64,000 nt of DNA, taken from contig OZ025877.1 in the NCBI GenBank assembly GCA_964019415.1, forward strand, positions 3,613,039 to 3,677,038. The letters are read 5' to 3'. Origin of the DNA: Ianthella basta. Taxonomy: Eukaryota > Porifera > Demospongiae > Verongiida > Ianthellidae. A program made the position numbers and the translations under genes. How positions within the stretch are numbered: the stretch's first letter is position 1; each line of letters opens with the position of its first letter. Below the pieces are notes generated by a model that saw only the letters and a program-made list of their open reading frames with translations, made no database searches and was not told the origin of the DNA. Shown one piece after another: positions 26,205 through 36,531 of the stretch.

Positions 26205-29200
26205 TCACTTCTTGCTCTTTTGCACAAACTCCCACAACTGCTTGTGCACCTGAGGTGATGGGTAAGTGACATAGAATTGAGATGTGGCTACACTATACAA
26301 GGTACTAGCACAGAAATGTTACTTGGTACAGGAGTTATAGGTGAATGAAACCACTCACGCTTGGGTCATCAATCTTAAAGGTGTTTTTCACGAAGTTGGC
26401 AAACTTTTCCGGCTTCTTGGGAAGATTTGGGCTCTGAACAGTACAAAAGACATGCACACATGTAGTACAGTTACGAAACAAAGAGAAGTACAGCAATGTA
26501 CATGTAACCCTATGAAAAAGCAATCACTAGCAGTGGAACCTGTTTAATCCAGACACATTGCCTGCTATAGACAGGTGCAGTGAAGTGTACAGCCACCATT
26601 TGAGCCAGGTGTTGGCGGTCTTACACAAATGCTGTCCAATACAATGACCGTTACAAAAAGAGTGCACTTATTGAAGGTAGTCGAGGAAGGAACACATGCA
26701 CACTATCTTACCTTGAGCAGCCTTGCCTTCACTTGGTCCACTGAGGTTGCGGCAGGCTGTGGAAAGATAGCAGTGGAGAATTAGTTACAAAGAATACTAC
26801 GGGACATAGTCTAAGAGTTCACACTATGTGTCTGCATGTATATGTGTGTGCACGCACGCTTGTGTGTGCTTGCATGTGTGCTTGCATGTGTGCAAGTGCG
26901 TGTGCATGTGCGTCTTCACAGTGTTGGCTCACCTTTGCTTTGGGTGTTGCCTTAACTGTAGCAGGCTGAAAAGAACAGAAAGTGTGTACCGCAAATAACA
27001 AGCTGGTCATGTCTCTCCCGAGCTCCAAATAGTTACAGTCAATTACACATAAACTATGCGACACCACCCAGTGCGTGCTGCACACTCACTGTCACTTCCT
27101 TTCCTTTCTTGCCCGACTGAGGTGTCTTCCCCTTCTAAACAAGTGAAGTGACAGACACGACAATGGAATATGCACATTAAACAAGGGATCTTACATTCCA
27201 AAATGCAATATTCCGAATAGAAATCAAACAGAGTTATAAGGCTACCACTATCTACAACAACACAGGTACATGTAACAATCTTCAACCCATTGTCATCACA
27301 ATTGGTGAAGAGATGACATAGTCACAAACAACAGAAATCTAGGACAGTAGTACCCTATTCTATTGCACACTGCCCAGCATGGTTCATTCAGAGACTGTGA
27401 ACTCACCTGTGGTTTGGCTGCCTGTGGTGTGTCCTTTGCCTTCTGCTGAGGTGCTGGCTGTTTGGCCGACTGTCAGGAAAACAGTATAGACAGAGGGTGG
27501 GAAGCATGTGTGTGCAGATCTGATGTGTGTCTATCTTATGTGTAAACGCATACACACACACAAGGAGTATACAAAGTAAAATACTGAGTAGCTAGATACC
27601 TTGTGCTGCTGTTACTGTGCCACTAGGCAGGCCTGACGCTATTCAAATGTGAAGTACATTGCAGTATGCACAGACAAAATATAGCTGGAAATACATGCAG
27701 ATATTATGTCAGAGCTGTATAGCCATGCAGTAGAAACATAACAAGGAAGGCACATCTGAGGGCATACTTAAGTGAGTGAGAATTCTTGGTTTTGCAAGTA
27801 TCAAGCACACCACACCAACAGACATGCTAACTTGTTTCTTCTTTGGTGCTGGAAGCTGTTCCATCTCTTCTTCCTCTGAGTCGTCTTCCTCTTCATCTTC
27901 ATCATCGTCCTCTTCATCGTCATCTTCGGATTCTTCCTCGTCGTCATCCTTCCGTGCTCCATTAAACATGCCCTTTGCTTTGAGGTACTTTATCACCTCG
28001 TCCCTGTCCAATTCCTCGCCACTGCTCTCGTCATCATCTTCTTCATCCTCCTCATCATCATCTGACCGTCAGTGAATTAGAGATGGAGGGAGGAGAGGAG
28101 TGAATGAGTGAGTGAGGGACAGAAGGAGGGAGGGGAAGGAGGGAGTGGATGGGAGGGAGGGAGTGGAGGAGAGGGAGGGAGTGTTTGTGAAAAGGGAGTG
28201 GTGGCATTGCAGCACGGACACTGCAAGCAGGCATCCACGTTAGCATGTACAAAGTGCAAGTGTAACAAAGTTCAAGGAAAAGTATCGCAGTATCGCACAA
28301 GAACACTGTCCATATACAAGATGCAATCGTGACCAAGTGGACTCAATTTCTATATAAGTAACACGTTGAACTACACACCACGTGACCACATTAAACAGTA
28401 TCACCCCTTCCCAACACACACATGCACACACACCTTCCTCCTCTTCATCTTCCTCCTTCTTCTTCATGACCTATAATGTTGGCAAGCACAAAAGTAAAGA
28501 CTCTTGACCATACCAAACGACACATGACAACATGGCACACACCACACAAGTACCACATGAACACACCTTCTAAATGGCACCACACAAGCACCCTATACAA
28601 GCACACCTCCCAAACAGCACCACACAAGCACACCTCCCAAATAGCACCACACAAGCACACCATACAAGCACACCTCCCAAATAGCACCACACAAGCACAC
28701 CTCCCAAATAGCACCACACAAGCCACATACAAACACACCTCCCAAATAGCACCACACAAGCACACCTCCCAAATAGCACCACACAAGCACCACATACAAG
28801 CACACCTCCCAAATAGCACCACACAAGCACCACATACAAGCACACCTTGGCATCTTTCTTGCCAGCGCTTGTAGCAGGTGATGGAGCAGGCCTTTTCTGC
28901 AGAAAATAGACAAATTTCACCAGCTCTAATAAAGCACCATGAATAGTGGTGTTACTGGTGTACAGAGAGTGTATCACTACCACAACAATGAACACAACAA
29001 CACAACACAAAGAATGATCATAGAGACAAAGGAGACACAACACCTAGAAACATTTGATTTTAGCCACAAGATAAACCAATGGTGTATATAAATGCTTGTG
29101 TGCACTGGGAGCAGACTCACTCGTGACACTTCCTGTGTTATCTTGGATGCGACTTCAGGGCTGGATGCCTCTGGAAGGAGAGAGCAAGGGGGGGAAGTGG

Positions 29201-29606
29201 GGGGCAAACAAGAATAAGTGGAGATGGTGGAGGAGGGAATGGGTGGGACAGAGAGGTGGTACACAGGAGGGGAAGTGGATGGTAGAGAAGAATGGATTGA
29301 GGGTTTGTAGAAGGGAGAGGCACATGGCTGGTTCAACAAGTACACCTAACTAGCATACCTTCCTTCTCTTCCTGGTCCTCCTCTTCTTCTTCTTCATCTG
29401 ATAACCCTATGTCATCCAGAACTGCAGTTAAGGAGACAGAGAATGAAGACATAATGCAGCTTGCCTATACCAATGCACTCTAACAGTGTTCCTTTGCTCA
29501 CCTTGCTCGTGGACGCCGCCAATAGCCACCGGACCACTACCTGTGAAGGCAATGAAGTCACACACACATAAGAGGTATGCATGGTGTACAGGGTATAGAT
29601 ATGCTC

Positions 29607-29668
<62 letters not shown>

Positions 29669-31568
29669 ACGAGGGTATGTACCCATGCTCCTCTAGTATC
29701 TGTGAATGGTAGACATGTACCTTGCGCAAGCTTAAGAACAACAGGTGGGTTAACAGGGAGACGCATGGAAACCTGCACAAGTAAACAAGATGCACTGTAC
29801 CACTGATTCAACATCATATCTATATTCGCATGGCTATGTGGAACAAGTGATGCAACTGCTATAAGAATGACTCAACTCAGCCGAGACAAGACAATCAATG
29901 TATGTGTGTAATCTGTGTGTATGCGTGTAACTATATATCACAATTATATTCATCCCACTCATAGAGTGCCTTCTTTTTTCACTTGCAAAAAGAACTTTGT
30001 TGTGGAATTCGCACATTCTACCTACCAAAACAATAATTCTGGGAAAGCCACTTGTCTAGTGCGTGCAGTGTACTATATGCAGCAGACCTGTGGGTTGTTT
30101 TGTGTGTGCAGTGTACTATATGCAGCAGACCTGTGGGTTGTCTAGTGCGTGCAGTGTACTATATGCAGCAGACAGCTGTGGGTTGTCTAGTGCGTGCAGT
30201 GTACTATATGCAGCAGACAGCTGTGGGTTGTCTAGTGCGTGCAGTGTACTATATGCAGCAGACAGCTGTGGGTTGTTTAGCGTGTGCAGTGTACTATATG
30301 CAGCAGACAGCTGTGGGTTGTCTAGTGCGTGCAGTGTACTACATGCAGCAGACCTGTGGGTTGTTTTGTGTGTGCAGTGTACTATATGCAGCAGACAGCT
30401 GTGGGTTGTTTAGCGTGTGCAGTGTACTATATGCAGCAGACAGCTGTGGGTTGTCTAGTGCGTGCAGTGTACTACATGCAGCAGACCTGTGGGTTGTTTC
30501 CTGAGAGCCATGCAATGGGGAGTGTCAAGTCCTCTCCGTTGCCGTCCTGTGTGGTCAGAGTGATGATGTTGGGCTCACTTGTCTTGGCACCAATGCCAAG
30601 ACAAGCCTGCAGAGAACAAGGAAACACCCTTTGCAGCACCCCACGCGTGAACACAGGCAGTCCATACATACACATACACTTACACAACCTGTACAAACGG
30701 AATTCACTTGTGTACACAAACATACACTTAAACATGCATAACAATTCACACACACTACCACAAGGGATAAACTAGAGTATATTACACAGTAACTCCCCAC
30801 TAGCAGTGAGCAAAGCGTGTATTTGGTATATTTCGAATATTGATTACATGTCTCAGAAAGTTTGGCTATTGGTAAGCTGGAACTTTGTTTTCACCGAGAG
30901 CTGGTGTCTTCATCTGAGCGAACTGCCAGCTGTGGTGTATCCAAGTAAAACAGTCAAAAAACAGAAGGCGCTGGAGGCTTTCGTCCAAAATTGAATTAAA
31001 CAGTCCAAAGTTAGTATAAATTATCCTCTCCATTTAAACAGCTAGTGTTTGATGAAACAAAAATGTGCCCTCCCCCCCCCCCCCCCAACTCCTTCCATTT
31101 CGCTGCATATGCTGGTCTCTCTCAAAAGTGGCTTGCCACTTCAATACTCACTAAGAATGAAGAGTCCAAACCCAATACATCATGCTGGAATGAATCGCAC
31201 TAACAGCGCATGACGTCGCTACCGTCACACTCCTCACAGCGCATAGGCCTAGCAGCGACTCGTCCCACACTGGCGCCCTACTCACGTAATGCAGAAAGAG
31301 GGTGTGCTCTACATCCTCTTCCGACTCTTCTTCGTCCTCATCAGGCCACTGCACAGTCTTCTTCTTGGAGCTTAGCTCCACACCTGCAACGTGCAGGTGC
31401 CAGTTGACAAGGACGGACAAGAAATACGGCTTCAACAGAGGGCATCAGTTTAGCCAAATCAAACACATTCCAAGTTGTACTCAGCATACAGAACATTAAA
31501 AGCAGCATATTCAAAACAGCAGCAAACCTCTTACCCCAGAAGTCTTCCCGACCAGTCTGTGAAAACAT
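26205..31568 (-). CDS. Nucleophosmin/nucleoplasmin family histone chaperone
   Basis: Sixteen exons on the minus strand join in phase to 359 aa: 31568-31535, 31383-31286, 30606-30487, 29772-29721, 29540-29502, 29421-29359, 29170-29121, 28896-28846, 28470-28434, 28061-27832, 27469-27407, 27134-27090, 26965-26933, 26756-26712, 26433-26359, 26249-26205. Residues about 9-115 are the nucleoplasmin core (FWGVELSS, EHTLFLHYACLGIGAK, NPPVVLKLAQGSGPVAIGG), the pentamer-forming beta barrel. Acidic tracts follow at about 120-135 and, very large, about 170-255. A basic Lys/Pro/Ala/Gln-rich linker comes next, then a C-terminal helical domain (KFANFVKNTFKIDDPS, LWEFVQKSKK) like the NPM1 nucleic-acid-binding bundle. 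The presence of that domain favours NPM1-type over NPM2/3. Expected role: nucleolar histone and ribosome-biogenesis chaperone. An in-frame ATG at 31601 would add 11 residues; the shorter start fits the family better. Confidence 0.9.
28081..28190. repeat. Purine-rich GGGAGGGA tract in nucleophosmin intron 9
   Basis: A GA-rich stretch on the + strand, built from variants of GGGAGGGAGTG, lies just upstream of the acceptor of the large acidic exon (exon start 28061, minus strand). On the transcribed strand it is a long polypyrimidine tract. Low complexity, non-coding. Confidence 0.7.
28570..28845. repeat. 27-bp minisatellite in nucleophosmin intron 8
   Basis: About eight to nine copies of a 27-bp unit (core CACCTCCCAAATAGCACC plus ACACAAGCA), some extended by about 11 bp (CATACAAGCAC). 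The array ends at the donor of the exon 28896-28846: on the minus strand the donor GTGTGCTTGT is the same sequence that starts each unit after GGGAG. Long open frames across it on both strands are repeat artefacts. Confidence 0.85.
29608..29667. repeat. (GT)n microsatellite
   Basis: About 30 GT units in the nucleophosmin intron between exons 29772-29721 and 29540-29502. Non-coding. Confidence 0.95.
30053..30498. repeat. 44-46-bp minisatellite overlapping a nucleophosmin 5' splice site
   Basis: Ten tandem units of 44-46 bp, each with GCAGTGTACTATATGCAGCA then GAC(AG)CTGTGGGTTGT. The last unit runs into the end of the exon 30606-30487. On the minus strand the exon ends ACAACCCACAG before GTCTGCTGC, and every unit repeats this junction or a variant of it. 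Four units keep the intact CACAG/GTCTGC form; six carry CACAGCTGTCTGC, which disrupts it. The open frames of 116-150 codons here are periodic artefacts. Confidence 0.9.
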
Positions 31569-31700
31569 TCTCTTATTTCTACCGAATCTTGTGTAATGCA
31601 CGTGGGAACGTTTTACCGAGCATGCGCAGTGGACACAGTAGCGAAAGCGTGGACTTCATTGCTAAAGGTCACGAGGGGATTCCCCTTACCACGCTCCAAC
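31569..31700. promoter_or_regulatory. Putative bidirectional promoter, nucleophosmin/FUOM
   Basis: Only 132 bp separate the start codons of two divergent genes. The interval holds an E-box CACGTG at about 31599-31604 and a GCATGCGCAG motif at 31620-31629 that resembles an NRF1 site. No clear TATA box is seen. Both 5' UTRs must lie in or overlap this interval. If the alternative nucleophosmin ATG at 31601 is used, the gap is 99 bp. Transcription start sites cannot be read from sequence. Confidence 0.65.
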
Positions 31701-33205
31701 ATGGTGATCTTGAAGAACGTGCCTAGGATCCTTTCTCCTCAGCTCCTCTCCGTCCTGGCCCGAATGGGGCACGGCGATGAAATAGGTAGATACACTGATA
31801 CAGCAGAGCTAATGTATGTATCCAGAGAATTAGTAACAAGCTATTTTTAAAATTTGTACAGTCCATCCTTTGTTTGCATGCTGAATGTGGGTTAAGGTGC
31901 ACGTGATGATGTGTTCTCGCTTTATCGGCTGCAGTGTTGGCTGATGCTAACTTTCCAGCTGCCTCTGTGTGTTCAAGTGGCCCTGAAATGGTCAGAGCAG
32001 ATGGTGAGGGATGTGCTGACGTTGGTCATATTAGCGGCACTTAATAACTGTAAGGTGGGATATTAGGTCACTACTGTGCTCTCTCCTTGCTGTTCACTTC
32101 TGTTTCCTTCCTCATTTGCTCCATTCTGTTTTAGTTGCTTCTTGTGTCTCTTCCCCTGTTTGATTCCATCTTTCCTCTACTACACCTCCTTTTTCCTCAG
32201 GGCATGGTATCCCTGCTCTTCTTAAGGCAGTCTTGAAGTTGATGCCTCTGGATGCCTATGTCCCCAAACCAGTAAGAACCAACCAACATATACAGAGAAT
32301 ACTCCTGTTTAGGTCCAATTGCACGATTTGTGTTCGGCAAAGTTTCACTGAAGTTTAAAACATTGTGTGTACTGTTTGTGTGTGTGCCTGTGTATGTATG
32401 TATGTGTATACTTTCTATATGTGTATGTATTTAAGTGTACTTTTTATATGTGTAGATATGTGTATGTCTTGTGTATCTGTTTGTGCTATAGGTGTCTCTG
32501 ATGGACTTGGTTCCCAATGACAAAGCCAAGGGACTCAAGACACCAGTATGGGATGAGTACAAGAAGATTATTAAAGCAGAAGAAGGGATTGAGGTGGGCC
32601 AGTATAAGACAGATCAATGGTTAGATGAGTGTCCTCATGTGCTTACTGCTGCATGCAAATAGCACTGGCCTCTTCTGAAACTTTAGATTTGTATCATTTC
32701 TCTGTCAGGTGGACTTTGAAATGGTTGAACGCTTTGCATTCTATGAAAGGGCTAAGAAAGCCTTTGCTGTAGTCGCAACTGGGTGAGCAGTACTGAGTGT
32801 GTGTGCACATGTAGGGAGGGGGCGTGTAGTCTTGCATGCACCAGCCCTATTATTGCACAATTGCACATCGAAATTGTGCAATGATATACACACAGAGAAA
32901 TGGGGGCTGGAAACGAAACTATAGTGGGTGAGCTATGTACACTGTGTGTGTGCAGGGAGTGGGTGATCTGTATAGGATTGCATGGCCCTACATTAGCTGT
33001 TAATCTCATGCATGCTATGGTGTTTTGGCATGGATATTTAAGCATTCGACCTGGTGCCATGTAGAGGAGATGCTCCACTAGTGTCCAAGTGCTCTGCTAT
33101 ATTGTTGTTATCCCACTTGTCAGTTACTGTGTCCCCTCCCCTTTCAGGGAAGGTGCTCTCTATGGCAACATCATTCTGAAGAAAGGTGTTCTTCCCCCAG
33201 AGTAG
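31701..33205 (+). CDS. FUOM: Fucose mutarotase (FUOM/FucU family)
   Basis: Six exons join in phase to 152 aa: 31701-31785, 31935-32003, 32201-32271, 32492-32593, 32709-32782, 33148-33205. The length matches the family (about 140-155 aa). Family motifs: an N-terminal LKNVPRILSPQLLSVLARMG, then HGDEIVLADANFPA with His24, Asp26 and Asp32; ADGHGIPALLKAV at residues about 51-63; and a C-terminal FYERAKKAFAVVATGEGALY then GNIILKKGV. The enzyme interconverts the alpha and beta anomers of L-fucose in the cytosol, feeding the fucose salvage pathway to GDP-fucose. It is divergently paired with nucleophosmin. No defect seen. A degraded copy of its last exon lies at about 39523-39594. Confidence 0.92.
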
Positions 33206-33788
33206 GATAGGAGAAATGCAGTAGGGACACTCATGTATGCAAGCAGAGAAATGTACTTTAGACCTTGACTCATGCAGTTGTATTAGTCTATTCTTTTTTT
33301 AATTGTAGTTGGTATGATTATGCGCACGCGGGTCGAATGGCTTGAGGTGGTAGCCTACGTACGTAGAATACTGTTATGACCCGTCACTGCACTGGCACAA
33401 CGTATAACTGTTACACTCCTGACCTGTAGTGGGAGGTGCCCATTGCATGAGCTGTGTCAGGCAACGAATTAATGCAACTGGTTGCATGAATGTCACTGCA
33501 CAGGACTGAGCTTGATGATTAGAATTGCTGGAGTCAGCTTCAGCAAACTTAAGGGCCTTTTGGAGGTTGAGCATGCAATGTACAAGCGGAATGCCTGTAC
33601 TATTTCTAGCAGATGTATTCAATATGCTTTTTACCACAAATTGATCACACTACAGTTATGGCACAGCATAAAGTTCTATGCTTTCTATGCAGAGTTCATT
33701 CTAACAACTATGCATGTGTGCTAAGCTATGGAATTCTAAACTTTCACTACTTCTTTCAGTATGTTAGGAATGCCCTTGTGAGGTTATG
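33206..33788. other. Intergenic DNA between FUOM and LCAT-like A (convergent)
   Basis: Contains the 3' UTRs of both genes. No gene seen. Parts (about 33230-33290 and 33415-33460) have recognisable diverged counterparts near 39600-39665 and 40190-40240, marking this as part of the duplicated unit. Confidence 0.55.
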
Positions 33789-36531
33789 CTAATTTACCAA
33801 GGCAGCCAGTAGCACCATTCCAATGACCAGGGTGGCAATGTTAGAAGGGCTGATATCTCCAGATGGAGAAGTGGGATCCACAGGAGCCCCCACAACTTGT
33901 CCAATGGCTGCCAACACATTTGTATCACTAACCATGTCAACGTGAGAGACTTCAAATGTCCTAGTAGTAAAGTTTGCTGACTGATTCATCCAGCGCAAAC
34001 AAATTTCTGAAATTCGCGCATTCACTGTAGTGTCTCCAAGACCGTCGAGCACTAATGTTGGCTCACTATTTGGAAATCCTTCAGCGGCATATATAAATGT
34101 CTCTGGAGTGTTATTTCTGCCAGGAAAGAGTCCATAGAAGCAGTGAGTTGGTACATTTGGGGCCGGCCAACCAGAATTGATTCCCTTCACATTTGTGTAC
34201 TTTGTGAACCCTTCTGCCATTTCAGCTCTCTGGAATAGGGCATCGTACTGGGATGTCGTATAGGTGTCAGATCCCACCCGTGCAATGACCTGACTACCCA
34301 ATGAATCTGAGGATGGTAGCAGCCAAAAGTTGCCTTGCCAGGTGCGCTGTAGGTTTCTCAACTCTGTCCAAAGCCGTTTTGTGATGAAGAAATTCTCCCT
34401 TGGGTTAGCCAAGCCAACGCCAGAGACAAGTGCCTCTATCATTACTGCTCCGCCATCCCAAGCACCAGATAAGGGGATGTACGCATGTATATATTGGTCC
34501 TTCCATGCTTGGTCCAGAACGTTGTTCAGGAAATACAGGGAGACAGGTCCTCCCATACTGTGTACAACAATTGTAACCTTGGTCTGATTGTTTTGTTCAT
34601 ACATCTGCTCAATGACCCCTTGCATTTGACTGTAATAGCCTTGTCTTCTCAGATTATCTGCATTAAATATATTGAGTAATTTATCCAATAAGGTATTGAA
34701 CAGCAATGAATATCTGAAACAAAGATCTAGATGTAATATAAAGTACACTTACCTGCAGCAAATCTCCAGTCATATGGCATTGCTCTGATTGAGTAGTCCC
34801 TGATGTACCCTCGTGCCACAAAGTAATCCACAAAGTCCTTTGCATAACTGATCAAATTAAAGGAATCCAAGTGTTCTACTTTCCCAATGTCTGTTCCAGC
34901 AGCTCCAGGAATCTTTGTGGCCACTCCACATCTAGGACTGTAGTTATTTCCACCTTCATACTGCAGGCTGTGATTCAATAATATGGGGTGCCGTTCAGGT
35001 CAAAACTATGCTATTGAATTTTTGGTCAACTTAGCTATGAAACTGTCCTACATGTAACTGGGACTGTCCTACTTGGAAGTGGGACTGTTCTACTTATACG
35101 TGGGACTGTCTTACTTATAGTAGTTATAGTAGTATAGAAATTATACTTATAGTAGGACAGTCCCACCTATAAGTAGGGTAGTCCCACTTATAAGTAGGAC
35201 AGTCCCACCTATAAGTAGGACAGTCCCACTAATAAGTAGGACAGTCCCACTAATAAGTAGGACAGTCCCACTTATAAGTAGGGTAGTCCCACTTATAAGT
35301 AGGACAGTCCCACCTATAAGTAGGACAGTCCCACTAATAAGTAGGACAGTCCCACTAATAAGTAGGACAGTCCCACTTATAAGTAGGACAGTCCCACTTA
35401 TAAGTAGGACAGTCCCACCTATAAGTAGGACAGTCCCACTAATATGTAGGACAGTTTCATAGCTAAGTTGACCAAAGCTTCAATAGCATAGTTTTGACCT
35501 GAATGGCATCCCATAAATTATACTTATAGTAGGACAGTCCCACCTATTAGTAGGGTAGTCCCACCTATAAGTAGGAAAGTCCCACCTATAAGTAGGACAG
35601 TCCCACCTATAAGTAGGACAGTCCCACTAATATATAGGACAGTTTCATAGCTAAGTTGACCAAAGCTTCAATAGCATAGTTTTGACCTGAATGGCATCCC
35701 ATACAATTATTATAATCATTTGAAAAAATATTCAGCATGGCAGTCTGTTGAAGAGGAATCAAATCTATATACAGAGTTTATTAACTTGTACATCTGCTAT
35801 GAGATATATAGCATGCATATGCATACGTGCACGTGTAACTGCATGTGGGACTTACGTTAGGGCATATTCAAAGCAGCTGATGCCCAGATCACCCTCAACG
35901 ATTTTCACTTCGTTAACCCACATGAGCTCAAAGTCCTCTGAATCGCACAGCAAGCCTTCGGGAGATCCCTGAACCCTTGCTTCAATCTGAGACCCAGTCA
36001 AGCCAGGGACTGTATAAGGAGATCAGAAGGTAGCAATGTCAATAAGCTGGCGTTTTGAGGAGCTGGTCTGAAATAGGTCGTAATTCGCAGGTAGGTGGCA
36101 CGGCGGTGCGCGGCCTTCAATACCAGAGCGAAATTGGATCGTGCTCTAAGCGTCCTATGTGACGGAATCGATTGATTTGCAGTGGCTAGTTAAAAGGCGT
36201 TTCTGGCGCTGAGAACTGATGGCATGATCCGCTGCTACGATGTAGGATATTTCGGTCTTTGGGATATGTTGAACTATATATGTAACAAACTATTGAGGGC
36301 CGGAATATCTTTTCTAAGAGCTATACTACACGTGAACGGAGCTGATCGAAGATCGATTATACATCGTTCAACTTTAGCCTCGATTAATTTAGCTATAACA
36401 AATACTTCAACTCACGTACCAAACAAAATTGGAGACAGTTGCTCAGAACAGTCTGCTCCAAGAGTAGTGCCGACAGAACTCATCCAAAGAACACTCCACG
36501 CCACAAGTGGCACTGTGAACTGCTTAGCCAT
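33789..36531 (-). CDS. LCAT/PLA2G15-like lipase or acyltransferase, copy A
   Basis: Four exons (36531-36420, 36009-35856, 34967-34753, 34657-33789) join in phase to 449 aa. An N-terminal signal peptide is followed by DCSEQLSPILFG and VPGLTGSQIEARV, the family's oxyanion region. MPYDWRFA ends exon 3. The nucleophile elbow VHSMGG places Ser194; Asp369 in GLGDTTVN and His399 in EVSHVDM complete a plausible triad. The protein ends in a Ser/Pro stretch and an uninterrupted hydrophobic tail (SNIATLVIGMVLLAALVN), as for a GPI signal or tail anchor. Family members use phospholipid acyl chains for transfer or hydrolysis outside the cell or in lysosomes; which substrate applies here cannot be told. Paralogs B, C and D share exactly this exon structure. 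Confidence 0.88.
34982..35703. mobile_element. Fold-back element with internal 21-bp repeat array
   Basis: Lies in intron 2 of copy A. The left end (34982 onward) reads TATGGGGTGCCGTTCAGGTC, and the right end is its inverted match, ending GACCTGAATGGCATCCCATA at 35515 and again at 35703. Inside is an array of 21-bp units (TAAGTAGGACAGTCCCACTAA and variants), in one orientation from about 35150 to 35450 and 35520 to 35640, and inverted at about 35040-35115. It is a palindromic element whose subterminal sequence has amplified in tandem; the right end is itself duplicated. No coding capacity. Confidence 0.8.

Noticed and set aside
27776..28075. Ser-rich frame on the + strand
   Set aside because: It is the antisense shadow of the acidic nucleophosmin exon 27832-28061.
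28445..29043. Open frames of 106-157 codons on both strands
   Set aside because: Readings through the 27-bp minisatellite and its flanks; only 28846-28896 is a real exon (nucleophosmin).
28570..30498. CRISPR-like arrays
   Set aside because: The repeats are head-to-tail minisatellites without unique spacers, inside introns of an animal gene.
30052..30504. Open frames of 116-150 codons with a Cys/Gln-rich repeat
   Set aside because: They are periodic readings of the 44-46-bp minisatellite in a nucleophosmin intron, open in more than one frame.
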